Below, one piece after another: positions 43,945 to 51,146 of a DNA stretch of 64,000 nucleotides (position 1 is its first letter; the number at the start of each line of letters is the position of its first letter). Under the pieces are notes generated by a model. The model worked only from the letters and a program-made list of their open reading frames with translations. It ran no database searches and was not told the origin of the DNA. Source of the DNA: JBGSLA01 sp963709285 (GTDB lineage Bacteria > Desulfobacterota > Desulfobaccia > Desulfobaccales > 0-14-0-80-60-11); the NCBI GenBank assembly GCA_963709285.1, contig CAVPVR010000003.1, forward strand, positions 186,001 through 250,000, in the 5' to 3' direction. Made by a program: the position numbers and the translations under genes.

Positions 43945-44303
43945 ATTCAAATCTGATGAACCATTTTTTTCGTTCAAGAAGATAATATTTTTACCAATGT
44001 ATCATTCATCTTTAAGAATATCAATATCCTTGGAGGAAGCCAGGTCAAGCCCGAGAATAAATTCCTGGCAAAGCACATGTTTTGGAACAGTTCTTGCTAA
44101 GATACAAGGTACCAGAAAAAGGATCATGGTAAGAGTGGTGCCGGAAAAAGAGTTCTCACCCTGCAATTCGGGACAAGCGCAGCCTGGCTGGCGCATAAAT
44201 TCGGGATGATCGGTCATTCTGAACATGAAACCAAAGGAGTAAGACTTGAATCTCTCTTGGAAATTCCCAACGAGGACCGGCAGGACAAACATGGAGCAGG
44301 AAT

Positions 44304-44957
44304 ATGGGCATCCGCATCCTGATTGCTGATGATCACCAGATTTTGCGCCAGGGCCTCAGGAACCTCCTGAAAAAGGAGCCTGACATGGAGGTGGTGGCCG
44401 AGGCGGAGGACGGGCGCAACACTGTGACCCTGGCAAGGGAGTTTGCTCCCCAGGTGATCATCATGGACGTTAAAATGCCGGACTTAAACGGCATCGAAGC
44501 CGCCCGCCAGATCTTCTCCGAGTTACCGCAGGTGAAGATTGTAGCTCTCTCCATGTACGCCGACCGTCGCTTCGTCATGAACATGCTCAAGGCAGGAGCT
44601 CACGCCTATCTTCTCAAAGACTGCGCCTTTGAAGAACTGGCCCAGGCCATCCGCCTGGTCATGGACAACAAGACGTATCTGAGCCCAGGGGTGACCGAGA
44701 TTTTCGTCAAAGAATATGTTAATGGCAGCTCTGGTCCTGTTCAGACCGCCTTTTCCGTGCTCACCGCCCGGGAACGGGAGGTGCTGCAGCTCTTGGCCGA
44801 GGGCAAACGCACGAGTCAAATTGCCGAACTCCTCTTCATCGGTGTCAAGACAGTTGAGACCCACCGGTGGCAAATCATGAACAAACTGGGCATCAGGAAC
44901 CTCGCTGAACTTACCAAGTACGCCATCCGGGAAGGTCTTACCCCCCTGGAACTCTGA
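44304..44957 (+). CDS. NarL/LuxR-type response regulator
   Basis: A 217-residue two-component regulator. The receiver domain (about 1-120) has the acidic pair in IADDH, the phosphoacceptor D55 in IIMDVKMPDLNG and the KDCAFEEL region with the conserved lysine. The C-terminal LuxR-type helix-turn-helix (about 150-212) reads LTAREREVLQLLAEGKRTSQ and VKTVETHRWQIMNKL. No histidine kinase gene is adjacent, so it is an orphan; a kinase may have been lost from the upstream gap, but the sequence does not prove it. A bidirectional terminator follows. Confidence 0.92.
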   Translation: MGIRILIADDHQILRQGLRNLLKKEPDMEVVAEAEDGRNTVTLAREFAPQVIIMDVKMPDLNGIEAARQIFSELPQVKIVALSMYADRRFVMNMLKAGAHAYLLKDCAFEELAQAIRLVMDNKTYLSPGVTEIFVKEYVNGSSGPVQTAFSVLTAREREVLQLLAEGKRTSQIAELLFIGVKTVETHRWQIMNKLGIRNLAELTKYAIREGLTPLEL

Positions 44958-45031
44958 TTCCTCAACTTCTCTTATCCAGATGTTTCAGACTGTGGTCCCG
45001 GCCTAACCCTTATTCCTCAATCCTAAAAAAA

Positions 45032-45061
45032 GCCGGGCCTTGCGGGCCCGGCCTTGTTTTT
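45032..45061. terminator. Bidirectional terminator
   Basis: Stem GCCGGGCC / GGCCCGGC with a 5-nt loop, preceded by a run of A and followed by TTGTTTTT. It lies between the convergent response regulator and slyD genes and can serve both. Confidence 0.8.
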
Positions 45062-45079
45062 ATCCAGAGGGCTTTTGCC

Positions 45080-45571
45080 CTAATGGCCGCAGCTGCCTCC
45101 ACCACCGTGAGAGGAGCAGGAGCATCCCTCCTGGGTTTGGGTGGGCGAGTTGCTGATCCCCACGAGTTTGACCGAGAATTCCAGGTCCCTCCCGGCCAGG
45201 GGATGATTGAAATCCACCGTAAAGTTTTCGGTTTCCAGGGCCAAAATCTTCCCCGGGACGGGTCCCTGGGGGGATTTAAACCACAACTCCTGCCCTACCT
45301 CCACCTCTTTGTCGCCCAGCATATCCCGAGGGAAGTCCTTCTTCAGCTCCTCCCGCACGGGTCCATAGGCCTCTGGGGACTTGAGGAGGAACTTTTTTTC
45401 CTCGTTTAACGCCATGCCGGTGACTGCCTGATCAAAACCGGGTATGACCTGGCCGCTCCCTACCTGGAACTCCAGGGGTTGCCGACCTTCCGAACTGTCA
45501 AAGGTAGTACCGTCTTCCAGTTTGCCGGTGTAATGCACCTGCGCAAACTGCCCTGTCTGAACTTTTTCCAT
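45080..45571 (-). CDS. slyD: SlyD-type FKBP peptidyl-prolyl isomerase
   Basis: Cytosolic prolyl isomerase and chaperone. The 163 aa protein has an FKBP domain (QVHYTGKLEDGTTFDSSEG and VIPGFDQAVTGM) with the insert-in-flap chaperone domain (about 70-125), then a Cys/His-rich tail CSCSSHGGGGSCGH that should bind nickel or zinc as in SlyD. I chose the second of two adjacent ATGs (45571), since AGGAGG then has a proper 5-nt spacing. SlyD is linked with hydrogenase nickel insertion in some bacteria. It is a single gene. Confidence 0.9.
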   Translation of the reverse strand: MEKVQTGQFAQVHYTGKLEDGTTFDSSEGRQPLEFQVGSGQVIPGFDQAVTGMALNEEKKFLLKSPEAYGPVREELKKDFPRDMLGDKEVEVGQELWFKSPQGPVPGKILALETENFTVDFNHPLAGRDLEFSVKLVGISNSPTQTQEGCSCSSHGGGGSCGH

Positions 45572-45856
45572 CATGCCTCCTTGAAATTGTTTTCACCTCC
45601 CCCCGGCCAAGGGGGCGAGCGTGTCAGGAAATGACCTCAACTGACCGCTTGTCTGAGACCCAATCCGGGGCATGCACCACAGGGGATTGTCAAACAAGCG
45701 CAGCCATCCCCACTGCGCCAGGTACCAGGCCAAGATCCTGCTTGAGAGGCATCTCTGACGAGGTGCGCGCTTCCCTTAACGGCAAAGCCTTCACCTCGAT
45801 GACGTGGTTGCCTGAGGTAAAAATTTATCGGTAATTATATCATATTATCATTTGGT

Positions 45857-45893
45857 GAAAAGGTGGGGATCGCGACAGGCTCAATCCCCACCT
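45857..45893 (-). terminator. Rho-independent terminator after trmJ
   Basis: Minus-strand stem AGGTGGGGAT / ATCCCCACCT, perfect over 10 bp, is followed by TTTC. It begins 16 bp after the trmJ stop. Confidence 0.7.
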
Positions 45894-45908
45894 GTGGCTG
45901 GGCGCTCT

Positions 45909-46715
45909 TCAGGATGCGGGCCCGTCATCCCCTTCCCCGGTTTCCCCGGCCCCCTCGGCCAGGCGGGTGCGCACGTACCAGTCGATCTGGCGGCAAATGC
46001 CCTTAATGACCTGGGTTTCCCGGGCCCGCAAGCCGTGGCGGCTGAACAGGCGACGCACGTTGAGCATCCAGTGCTCCGGGTTCTGGTGGCTGATGAAGTC
46101 GATCTTCACCAGGGTCTCCTGGAGCATGGCGTACATGGTTTCCAGTTCCCGGGTGTTGGCCAGGCGGGGCTCATAGCGGGGCGTGTCGGTGCGGGCCACC
46201 AGGAGTTCATAGGCCAGGACCATGACCGCCTGGGCCAGGTTGAGGGAAGCGCACTCGCCGGTGGGAATGGTGACCAGGGCCTGGCAGAAGGGCAGTTCCT
46301 GGTTGGTGAGGCCGAAGTTTTCCGGCCCGAAGAGCAGGGCAATGTCATTGCGGTGGGAGAGCTCAATGAGGCGGGCGGCCATCTCCCGGGGGCTCTGAAG
46401 TTCCTTGCGGATGCCCCCCAGGCGAGCGGTGGTCCCCACCACATACTGGAAAGGCCCCAGGGTTTCGGCCAGATCGTGGTGGACTACCATGCTTTCCAGG
46501 AGGTGGGCGGCGGCCGGGGTGGCCATGGCGTGCAGGCGCTCCTGGTCCAGGGAGACGGGCTCCACCAGATGCAGGCGGCTGAGCCCCATATTACAGGCGA
46601 CCCGGGCCACCGCGCCGATGTTCTCCGGGATCTGGGGACGGAAAAGCACGATGGCGACATTCTCGAGTTTAACCCGTCCCTGTAATTTTCTTTTCCTCTG
46701 CGGTTTTCGGGTCAT
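45909..46715 (-). CDS. trmJ: tRNA (cytidine/uridine-2'-O)-methyltransferase TrmJ
   Basis: SPOUT-class enzyme that methylates the 2'-OH of position 32 in tRNA with S-adenosylmethionine. The 268-residue protein has the SpoU fold: NVAIVLFRPQIPENIGAVAR at the start, LLFGPENFGLTNQEL as motif 2 region, and IPTGECASLNLAQAVMVLAY as motif 3. The C-terminal extension of about 90 residues is typical of TrmJ rather than TrmL. The start follows a basic tract with no strong ribosome-binding site, so it could be slightly later. An isolated gene with its own terminator. Confidence 0.85.
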   Translation of the reverse strand: MTRKPQRKRKLQGRVKLENVAIVLFRPQIPENIGAVARVACNMGLSRLHLVEPVSLDQERLHAMATPAAAHLLESMVVHHDLAETLGPFQYVVGTTARLGGIRKELQSPREMAARLIELSHRNDIALLFGPENFGLTNQELPFCQALVTIPTGECASLNLAQAVMVLAYELLVARTDTPRYEPRLANTRELETMYAMLQETLVKIDFISHQNPEHWMLNVRRLFSRHGLRARETQVIKGICRQIDWYVRTRLAEGAGETGEGDDGPAS

Positions 46716-47050
46716 GAGGCCCCCAGGCCAAATAGTGAGCTGACGCCCAAACGTCGCCCGCTCAGGTGGCCAAGCTGATACTTGCTCCCTGTTGTCATCA
46801 TAATTAATTTATCCATAACAACACAAGCACAGGGAAAAACGTAGGCGTATCGCGTTCTTTTTGATATTGGCCCTGTGCCTGGCGGGATGGCGGCGGGAGG
46901 CATTAATCCTGACCCTCCAATTGCTGGACTCAAAAGATCCCTGCGGAGACGTCTTTGACGGTTGCCGAGTTTTCTCTAGGGCTGATATAGTGAACCGGAA
47001 AATAGCAAGAAGCTCATCTCTGTGGTTTTTCGTGAGGGGATTGAAGAACC
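46716..47050. other. 335-bp intergenic region, no gene seen
   Basis: Lies between divergent trmJ and the Mth938-like gene. I see an inverted pair CACAGGG / CCCTGTG about 40 bp apart (near 46830-46876), no convincing promoter and no gene. Confidence 0.4.
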
Positions 47051-47392
47051 ATGCATATTGACAGCTATGATTTCGGGCATATCGTGGTCGATGGGATTTC
47101 CTACCGGCAAGACCTCCTCATCTGGCCCGGGAACGTCAAGGCCGATTGGTGGCGCCGAGAAGGCCACCTCCTGCAGGTGGACGACCTGGCCGAAGCCCTG
47201 GCCGCCAGCCCCGAAGTCTTGGTGGTGGGTATGGGTCAACCCGGCCGGATGCAGGTGGACCGGACCTTGGCCGCCTACCTGAAAGATAAAGGCATTGACC
47301 TGGTGGCCGTCCCCACCAAGGAGGCCTGCCGGGTCATCAACTCCCTGGCCGGGAAACGCCGCCTGGCCGCCGCCTTGCATCTGACGTGTTGA
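47051..47392 (+). CDS. Mth938-like (AAMDC/DUF498) domain protein
   Basis: A 113-residue protein of the Mth938-like family (DUF498/DUF598), which has a single conserved fold and is found from archaea to human AAMDC. Matching segments are SYDFGHIVVDGISYRQDLLI, VLVVGMGQPGRM and AVPTKEACRVINSLAGKRR. Biochemical function in bacteria is not established. The gene begins with ATG 47051 near GGGGATTGAAG and is followed by the REP-like palindrome. Confidence 0.8.
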   Translation: MHIDSYDFGHIVVDGISYRQDLLIWPGNVKADWWRREGHLLQVDDLAEALAASPEVLVVGMGQPGRMQVDRTLAAYLKDKGIDLVAVPTKEACRVINSLAGKRRLAAALHLTC

Positions 47393-47436
47393 GGGAGAGT
47401 TATAAAGGGGAAGGCTGGTGAAGCAAACTTCCCCCT

Positions 47437-47458
47437 GGGGCACGGCAAGCCGTGCCCC
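47437..47458. repeat. REP-like palindrome, copy 2
   Basis: A perfect hairpin GGGGCACGGC-AA-GCCGTGCCCC of 10-bp arms in the gap between the Mth938-like and amidohydrolase genes. It shares its core with the copy at 8432-8451. The motif GGGCACGGC with its reverse complement is a well-known type of dispersed intergenic palindrome. Confidence 0.65.
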
Positions 47459-47502
47459 TACAATGCCCTCCCCGCCTCCCGCACGTCCCAGGAGAAGCCT
47501 AA

Positions 47503-48291
47503 ATGCATGAGTTCCAGGTCATCGACAGTCATTTACACTGCGGCTGTCAGCATGTTTCCTGGCCGTGGCAGGACCTCCGACGGCTCCTGGTGGGAGCGGG
47601 CATCCAGGGTGCCGGCCTCATCCCGCCAGTGGAGGATATTTACGACCGCTATGATCCCAGTTTCACGGATGCCCCAGAATGGCAGGCCTGCCGCCGCCGG
47701 GCGCACCAGTACTTACTCGACCTCAACGACCCGGACATCATCATTTACCGGTACTTTTTCGTGTGGAACGATTTCGCCTGGGAGGACCTGGGGGAAGATT
47801 ATGTGGCCGTCAAATGGCACCGCCACGGCAATGAGCCGCAGTATCAATACGAGGCGCCCCGCTGCCGGGAATTCCTGGAAGCCGTGCAGGCCAGGGGGTT
47901 GCCTATTCTCCTGGAAGAAACTCTGAACAACACGCTGTTTTTCTTAGAAAAGCTGGTCCCGGAAGGTGTAGCCGTCATTATTCCCCACCTGGGGGGTCTG
48001 AACGGCGGCTACCGGGCCCTGGACCGGGCCGGAGTGTGGGGGCTTCCCCAGGTATATGCCGACACCGCGCTGGCCACGACCCGAGAAATCGACGATTACT
48101 TGAGCCGGTACGGCCACGCCCGGCTCATGTTCGGCAGCGACTACCCTTTCAGCTACCCGGCTTATGAACTGGAAAAAGTCCTCCGCCTCAACCTGACCAA
48201 GGAGCAAGCCCAGGCCGTCCTGGGTGACAATTTTCGCCGCCTCTGCCGTCTGGACCACCCTGGTAGTAACCTCCATCAGGAAAGCCGCTAG
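47503..48291 (+). CDS. Amidohydrolase-family (TIM-barrel) metallohydrolase
   Basis: A 262-residue protein with metal ligands H10/H12 in VIDSHLHCG, a central strand with the conserved AVKWHRHG and the HLGG motif at IIPHLGGLNGG, and FGSDYPF near the C-terminus with a metal-binding aspartate. This is the amidohydrolase_2 pattern of small decarboxylase or lactonase relatives. The substrate is unknown. It lies between the REP-like element and ruvX; the small gap to ruvX (29 bp) suggests co-transcription but no shared pathway. Confidence 0.78.
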   Translation: MHEFQVIDSHLHCGCQHVSWPWQDLRRLLVGAGIQGAGLIPPVEDIYDRYDPSFTDAPEWQACRRRAHQYLLDLNDPDIIIYRYFFVWNDFAWEDLGEDYVAVKWHRHGNEPQYQYEAPRCREFLEAVQARGLPILLEETLNNTLFFLEKLVPEGVAVIIPHLGGLNGGYRALDRAGVWGLPQVYADTALATTREIDDYLSRYGHARLMFGSDYPFSYPAYELEKVLRLNLTKEQAQAVLGDNFRRLCRLDHPGSNLHQESR

Positions 48292-48320
48292 GGTTATTGA
48301 AAGAATGGAGGAAACTGCCT

Positions 48321-48782
48321 ATGACTAAGGACCCAAAAACAGGAACAGGCGAGGTGCGCATCCTGGCTCTGGACGTGGGACGGAAGCGTATCGGCATAGC
48401 AGTGAGCGATCCCCTGGGAATCACCGCCCAGGGCCTGGAGGTCCTGGAACGGAAAAATTGGGACAAGGACCTGGCCCGGCTTCAGGAGATAGCCCGTCCT
48501 TACGAGGTCCAGGAGATCCTGGTGGGACTCCCCCGGCATATGGACGGCCGCCTGGGGGAGCAGGCCGAAGAAATCCTGGCCCTGGCCCGGGCCCTGGGAG
48601 AAGCCCTGGGGGCCAAAGTCGCCACCTGGGATGAACGCCTCTCCACGGTGGAGGCCGAACGGCTTCTCATTGCGGCTGACCTGAGCCGCACCCGGCGACG
48701 CCGAGTGGTGGACCAGGTGGCCGCCACCCTCATTCTCCAGGCCTACCTGGACAGCCACCAAAGGAGTAATAAGGAATTATGA
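48321..48782 (+). CDS. ruvX: YqgF/RuvX-type nuclease (16S rRNA processing)
   Basis: RNase H-like enzyme of the YqgF/RuvX family: processes the 5' end of 16S rRNA in E. coli and was also proposed as an alternative Holliday junction resolvase. Motifs: LALDVGRKRIGIAVSD with the first catalytic Asp, EILVGLPRHMDG, WDERLSTVEAE and VVDQVAATLILQAYL with the final acidic residues. The start is ATG 48321 with GGAGG upstream; an in-frame TTG at 48297 is not needed. It ends overlapping the next small gene by 4 bp. Confidence 0.88.
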   Translation: MTKDPKTGTGEVRILALDVGRKRIGIAVSDPLGITAQGLEVLERKNWDKDLARLQEIARPYEVQEILVGLPRHMDGRLGEQAEEILALARALGEALGAKVATWDERLSTVEAERLLIAADLSRTRRRRVVDQVAATLILQAYLDSHQRSNKEL

Positions 48783-49009
48783 AAAAACTTCTGGCTCTGG
48801 TCTGTGTCTGTGTCTGGCTGGCAGGTGGCAGCTGTGCCGCGGGAAAAAGCGGAACCCCCCGGAGCGCAGGGGAAAACCAAGATCAGCAGATTTACGATCT
48901 TTACCGGCAGTACATGGAGGCTGTGAACCAGCAGCGGGAGCAGGCCGGCCTCCCTCCCCTGACGGTGCGGTCCTCTGAGGAATTTCGGCGATCCCCCGGC
49001 ACGGACTAA
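48779..49009 (+). CDS. Small exported protein, unknown function
   Basis: A 76-residue protein with a signal peptide (about 1-20) ending in AGGSC, a weak lipobox-like site. The remainder is a short hydrophilic stretch (ENQDQQIYDLYRQYMEAVN) followed by a tail. Its ATG overlaps the ruvX stop (ATGA), which argues that it is translated. I do not recognise a family. Confidence 0.5.
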   Translation: MKKLLALVCVCVWLAGGSCAAGKSGTPRSAGENQDQQIYDLYRQYMEAVNQQREQAGLPPLTVRSSEEFRRSPGTD

Positions 49010-49252
49010 GGTCTGGTCCCCAGAGCCATCCTCCCCAACCTGAGGGCAAGCTTGCGCCCTTGCCATTGCACAATCACACCAGAGAAAACACCCATCTTCC
49101 CTATTTAGTCCATAAAGTAAGGCATAAGGGGAAACGTATTCCCATTCTGTCCTCTTCCTGGTTGTAGAATAATCCCGCAATCAGTCCCTCTAAAGCCGTC
49201 TCAATTGTTCAAAATATTTAATTGTGAAACTTTTCTTTTATATTTTTTTTCT

Positions 49253-49316
49253 TGACAATTCCCTAAGAACAACTTTATTTTAACTGTCAGTGGGAAAAAG
49301 TGGGATTAAGTGGTAA
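49253..49316 (+). promoter_or_regulatory. dcw promoter with MraZ boxes
   Basis: TTGACA at 49253-49258 and TATTTT at 49277-49282 form an 18-bp-spaced promoter in the 335-bp gap before mraZ. Right after it come three GTGG-type boxes, at 49291, 49301 and 49311, exactly 10 bp apart (AGTGGG, AGTGGG, AGTGGT). MraZ is known to bind such helically phased GTGG/TGGG repeats at its own promoter in E. coli and Mycoplasma. Confidence 0.7.
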
Positions 49317-49344
49317 ATGATGGTAGCAACTGGGGCTGGAATCC

Positions 49345-49779
49345 ATGTTCAAAGGCAGTTCCTTCCACATCATGGACAACAAAGGGCGGGTCAGCGTCCC
49401 CGTGCGCTACCGCGAAGTTCTGCAGGAACGCCAGGATCGCCAGCTCATTCTCACCAACTGGGACGGCTATATTTTAGCCTTTCCTCAGTCCGAGTGGGTC
49501 AAGGTGGAGGCCAAGTTGGGGGAATTGGCTCTGTTTCGGAAGGATTATCGATCCTTTCAGCGTTTTCTGATCTCCGGTGTCGAGGAATGTCCTTTGGACC
49601 GGCAGGGACGCATCCTTATCCCCCAAAATCTGAGGGATTACGCCAAGCTGGGCCGGGAAGTGGCCATCGTCGGCCTGGTCCGCAACTTCGAAATTTGGGA
49701 CCGGGAACGTTATGAAGCCCACCGGAAAGAGCTGGAAGAATCCATTGACGAGAGCGTGCTCCACGAGCTGCTCATTTAG
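49345..49779 (+). CDS. mraZ: MraZ, transcriptional regulator of dcw cluster
   Basis: First gene of the division/cell wall cluster; a DNA-binding protein that forms a ring of AbrB-like swapped-hairpin units and represses its own operon. The 144 aa protein has the two diagnostic repeats: FHIMDNKGRVSVPVRYRE and ECPLDRQGRILIPQNLR. ATG 49345 is preceded by ATGG-poor leader with the GTGG boxes. rsmH follows 90 bp later. Confidence 0.95.
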   Translation: MFKGSSFHIMDNKGRVSVPVRYREVLQERQDRQLILTNWDGYILAFPQSEWVKVEAKLGELALFRKDYRSFQRFLISGVEECPLDRQGRILIPQNLRDYAKLGREVAIVGLVRNFEIWDRERYEAHRKELEESIDESVLHELLI

Positions 49780-49868
49780 TCGGTATCATCTTACAAACCT
49801 GTAACCAACAGGGATAGTTGCCTACAAAACAGGGCGGGTACAGGGAGGAACCTTTTTCTTGAGGTAAC

Positions 49869-50768
49869 GTGGACCAGAATCCGGTGCACCAGCCGGTTAT
49901 GGTAAGGGAGGTGTTGGCGGGCCTGGTAGTACGGCCCAACTGCCTGTATGTGGATGGCACTGTGGGCGAGGGGGGACATGCCGTGGCCATCCTTGCAAGA
50001 ATCACCAGAGTGGGGGAGCTCTGGGGGTTCGATCGAGACCCCATGGTCCTGCAGGCGACAGCCGCCCGGTTAGCCCCCTTCACCTCCCATTTTCGTTTGT
50101 TTCATCGTTCTTATGCCCAGCTGGGGGAGGTCCTGGAAGAAGCCGGTCGCCCAGCGGTGGCCGGCATCCTCCTGGATCTGGGCCTGTCCTCTTATTTACT
50201 CCAATCTTCCGGCCGGGGGTTTAGCTTTCAGCGGGACGAACCCCTGGATATGCGCTTCGACCCTGAGGGGCCCGACCCCACCGGCGCCCAACTCCTGAAC
50301 ACGCTCCCCCAGAACGAAATAGCCAGAATTCTCCGGGACTACGGGGAAGAACACCGGGCCCGGAGCTTAGCCCGTCGTATCTGTGAGGCCCGGCGGCAGC
50401 GCCCCTGGCGCACCACCGGGCAATTGGTGGCGGTGGTGCAAGAAGCCCTGGGCCCCAGGGCTGCCAAAGGCCGGGTGCACCCAGCCACTCGGGTTTTTCA
50501 GGCGCTCAGGATTGCCGTGAACCGGGAATTGGCAGAGTTGGAAAAGTTTCTCGATGGGGCCCCCAACTGGCTGGAACCGGGAGGCCGCCTGGTTATTATT
50601 TCTTACCACTCCCTGGAGGACCGTCTGGTGAAACAGCGGTTTCTGAGCTGGGATAAAGCCGGAGTGATGCGGCGCCTGGTGAAAAAGCCCCTTACCCCTA
50701 CTCCCGAGGAAGTCCGGCAGAATCCCCGGGCTCGGAGCGCCAAGTTGCGACTGGCCGAAAAAATTTAA
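49869..50768 (+). CDS. rsmH: 16S rRNA (cytosine-1402-N4)-methyltransferase RsmH
   Basis: Methylates C1402 in the 16S rRNA decoding centre (also called MraW). The 299 aa sequence begins VHQPVMVREVLAGL and has the SAM motif YVDGTVGEGGHA, LGLSSYLLQ, RGFSFQRDEPLDMRF and YHSLEDRLVKQRF, all family signatures. The start codon is GTG 49869, behind CTTGAGG. Standard length and place in the dcw cluster. Confidence 0.95.
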   Translation: MDQNPVHQPVMVREVLAGLVVRPNCLYVDGTVGEGGHAVAILARITRVGELWGFDRDPMVLQATAARLAPFTSHFRLFHRSYAQLGEVLEEAGRPAVAGILLDLGLSSYLLQSSGRGFSFQRDEPLDMRFDPEGPDPTGAQLLNTLPQNEIARILRDYGEEHRARSLARRICEARRQRPWRTTGQLVAVVQEALGPRAAKGRVHPATRVFQALRIAVNRELAELEKFLDGAPNWLEPGGRLVIISYHSLEDRLVKQRFLSWDKAGVMRRLVKKPLTPTPEEVRQNPRARSAKLRLAEKI

Positions 50769-50786
50769 CCAAACAGGAGGTCGGCG

Positions 50787-51146
50787 ATGCCCACGAACCT
50801 GGCTCTGCGTCTCAGCTCCGTTAGTCACACTCTTGTTGCCCGCAACCGCAAAGTGCGCACCCAGGAAAGCCTCTGGGGCAAAGTCCTAGTGGCCGGCCTC
50901 ATTCTGGCCGCAGTGGGCATCATTTTCACCTGCATCTTCTGGGCCTGGAGCAACCTGCAAAGCACCACCTTGAACTACCAGATTTCCCAAGCTCGGGAAA
51001 CCCAGAAGCAGCATTTAGAGCTCAACCGGAAGTTACGAGTAGAACTCTCCAACCTCACTTCCATTGCCCGCCTGGAGCAGTTGGCCGAAGCTTTTGCCAT
51101 GGGGCCGCCTACTCCCGGACAGGTGGTGAAGGTGCACTGGCCATGA
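50787..51146 (+). CDS. ftsL: Cell division protein FtsL
   Basis: A 119-residue bitopic protein with one membrane helix (about 31-53) and a periplasmic coiled coil (about 55-95) that pairs with FtsB and helps recruit FtsI/FtsW. The identity rests on topology, size and position between rsmH and ftsI. The ATG has AGGAGG six nt upstream. It overlaps ftsI by 4 bp (ATGA). Confidence 0.82.
   Translation: MPTNLALRLSSVSHTLVARNRKVRTQESLWGKVLVAGLILAAVGIIFTCIFWAWSNLQSTTLNYQISQARETQKQHLELNRKLRVELSNLTSIARLEQLAEAFAMGPPTPGQVVKVHWP

Noticed and set aside
43997..44292. Open frames on both strands before the response regulator
   Set aside because: No ribosome-binding site, no recognisable domain and mutual overlap; I keep the stretch as intergenic, possibly a decayed gene.
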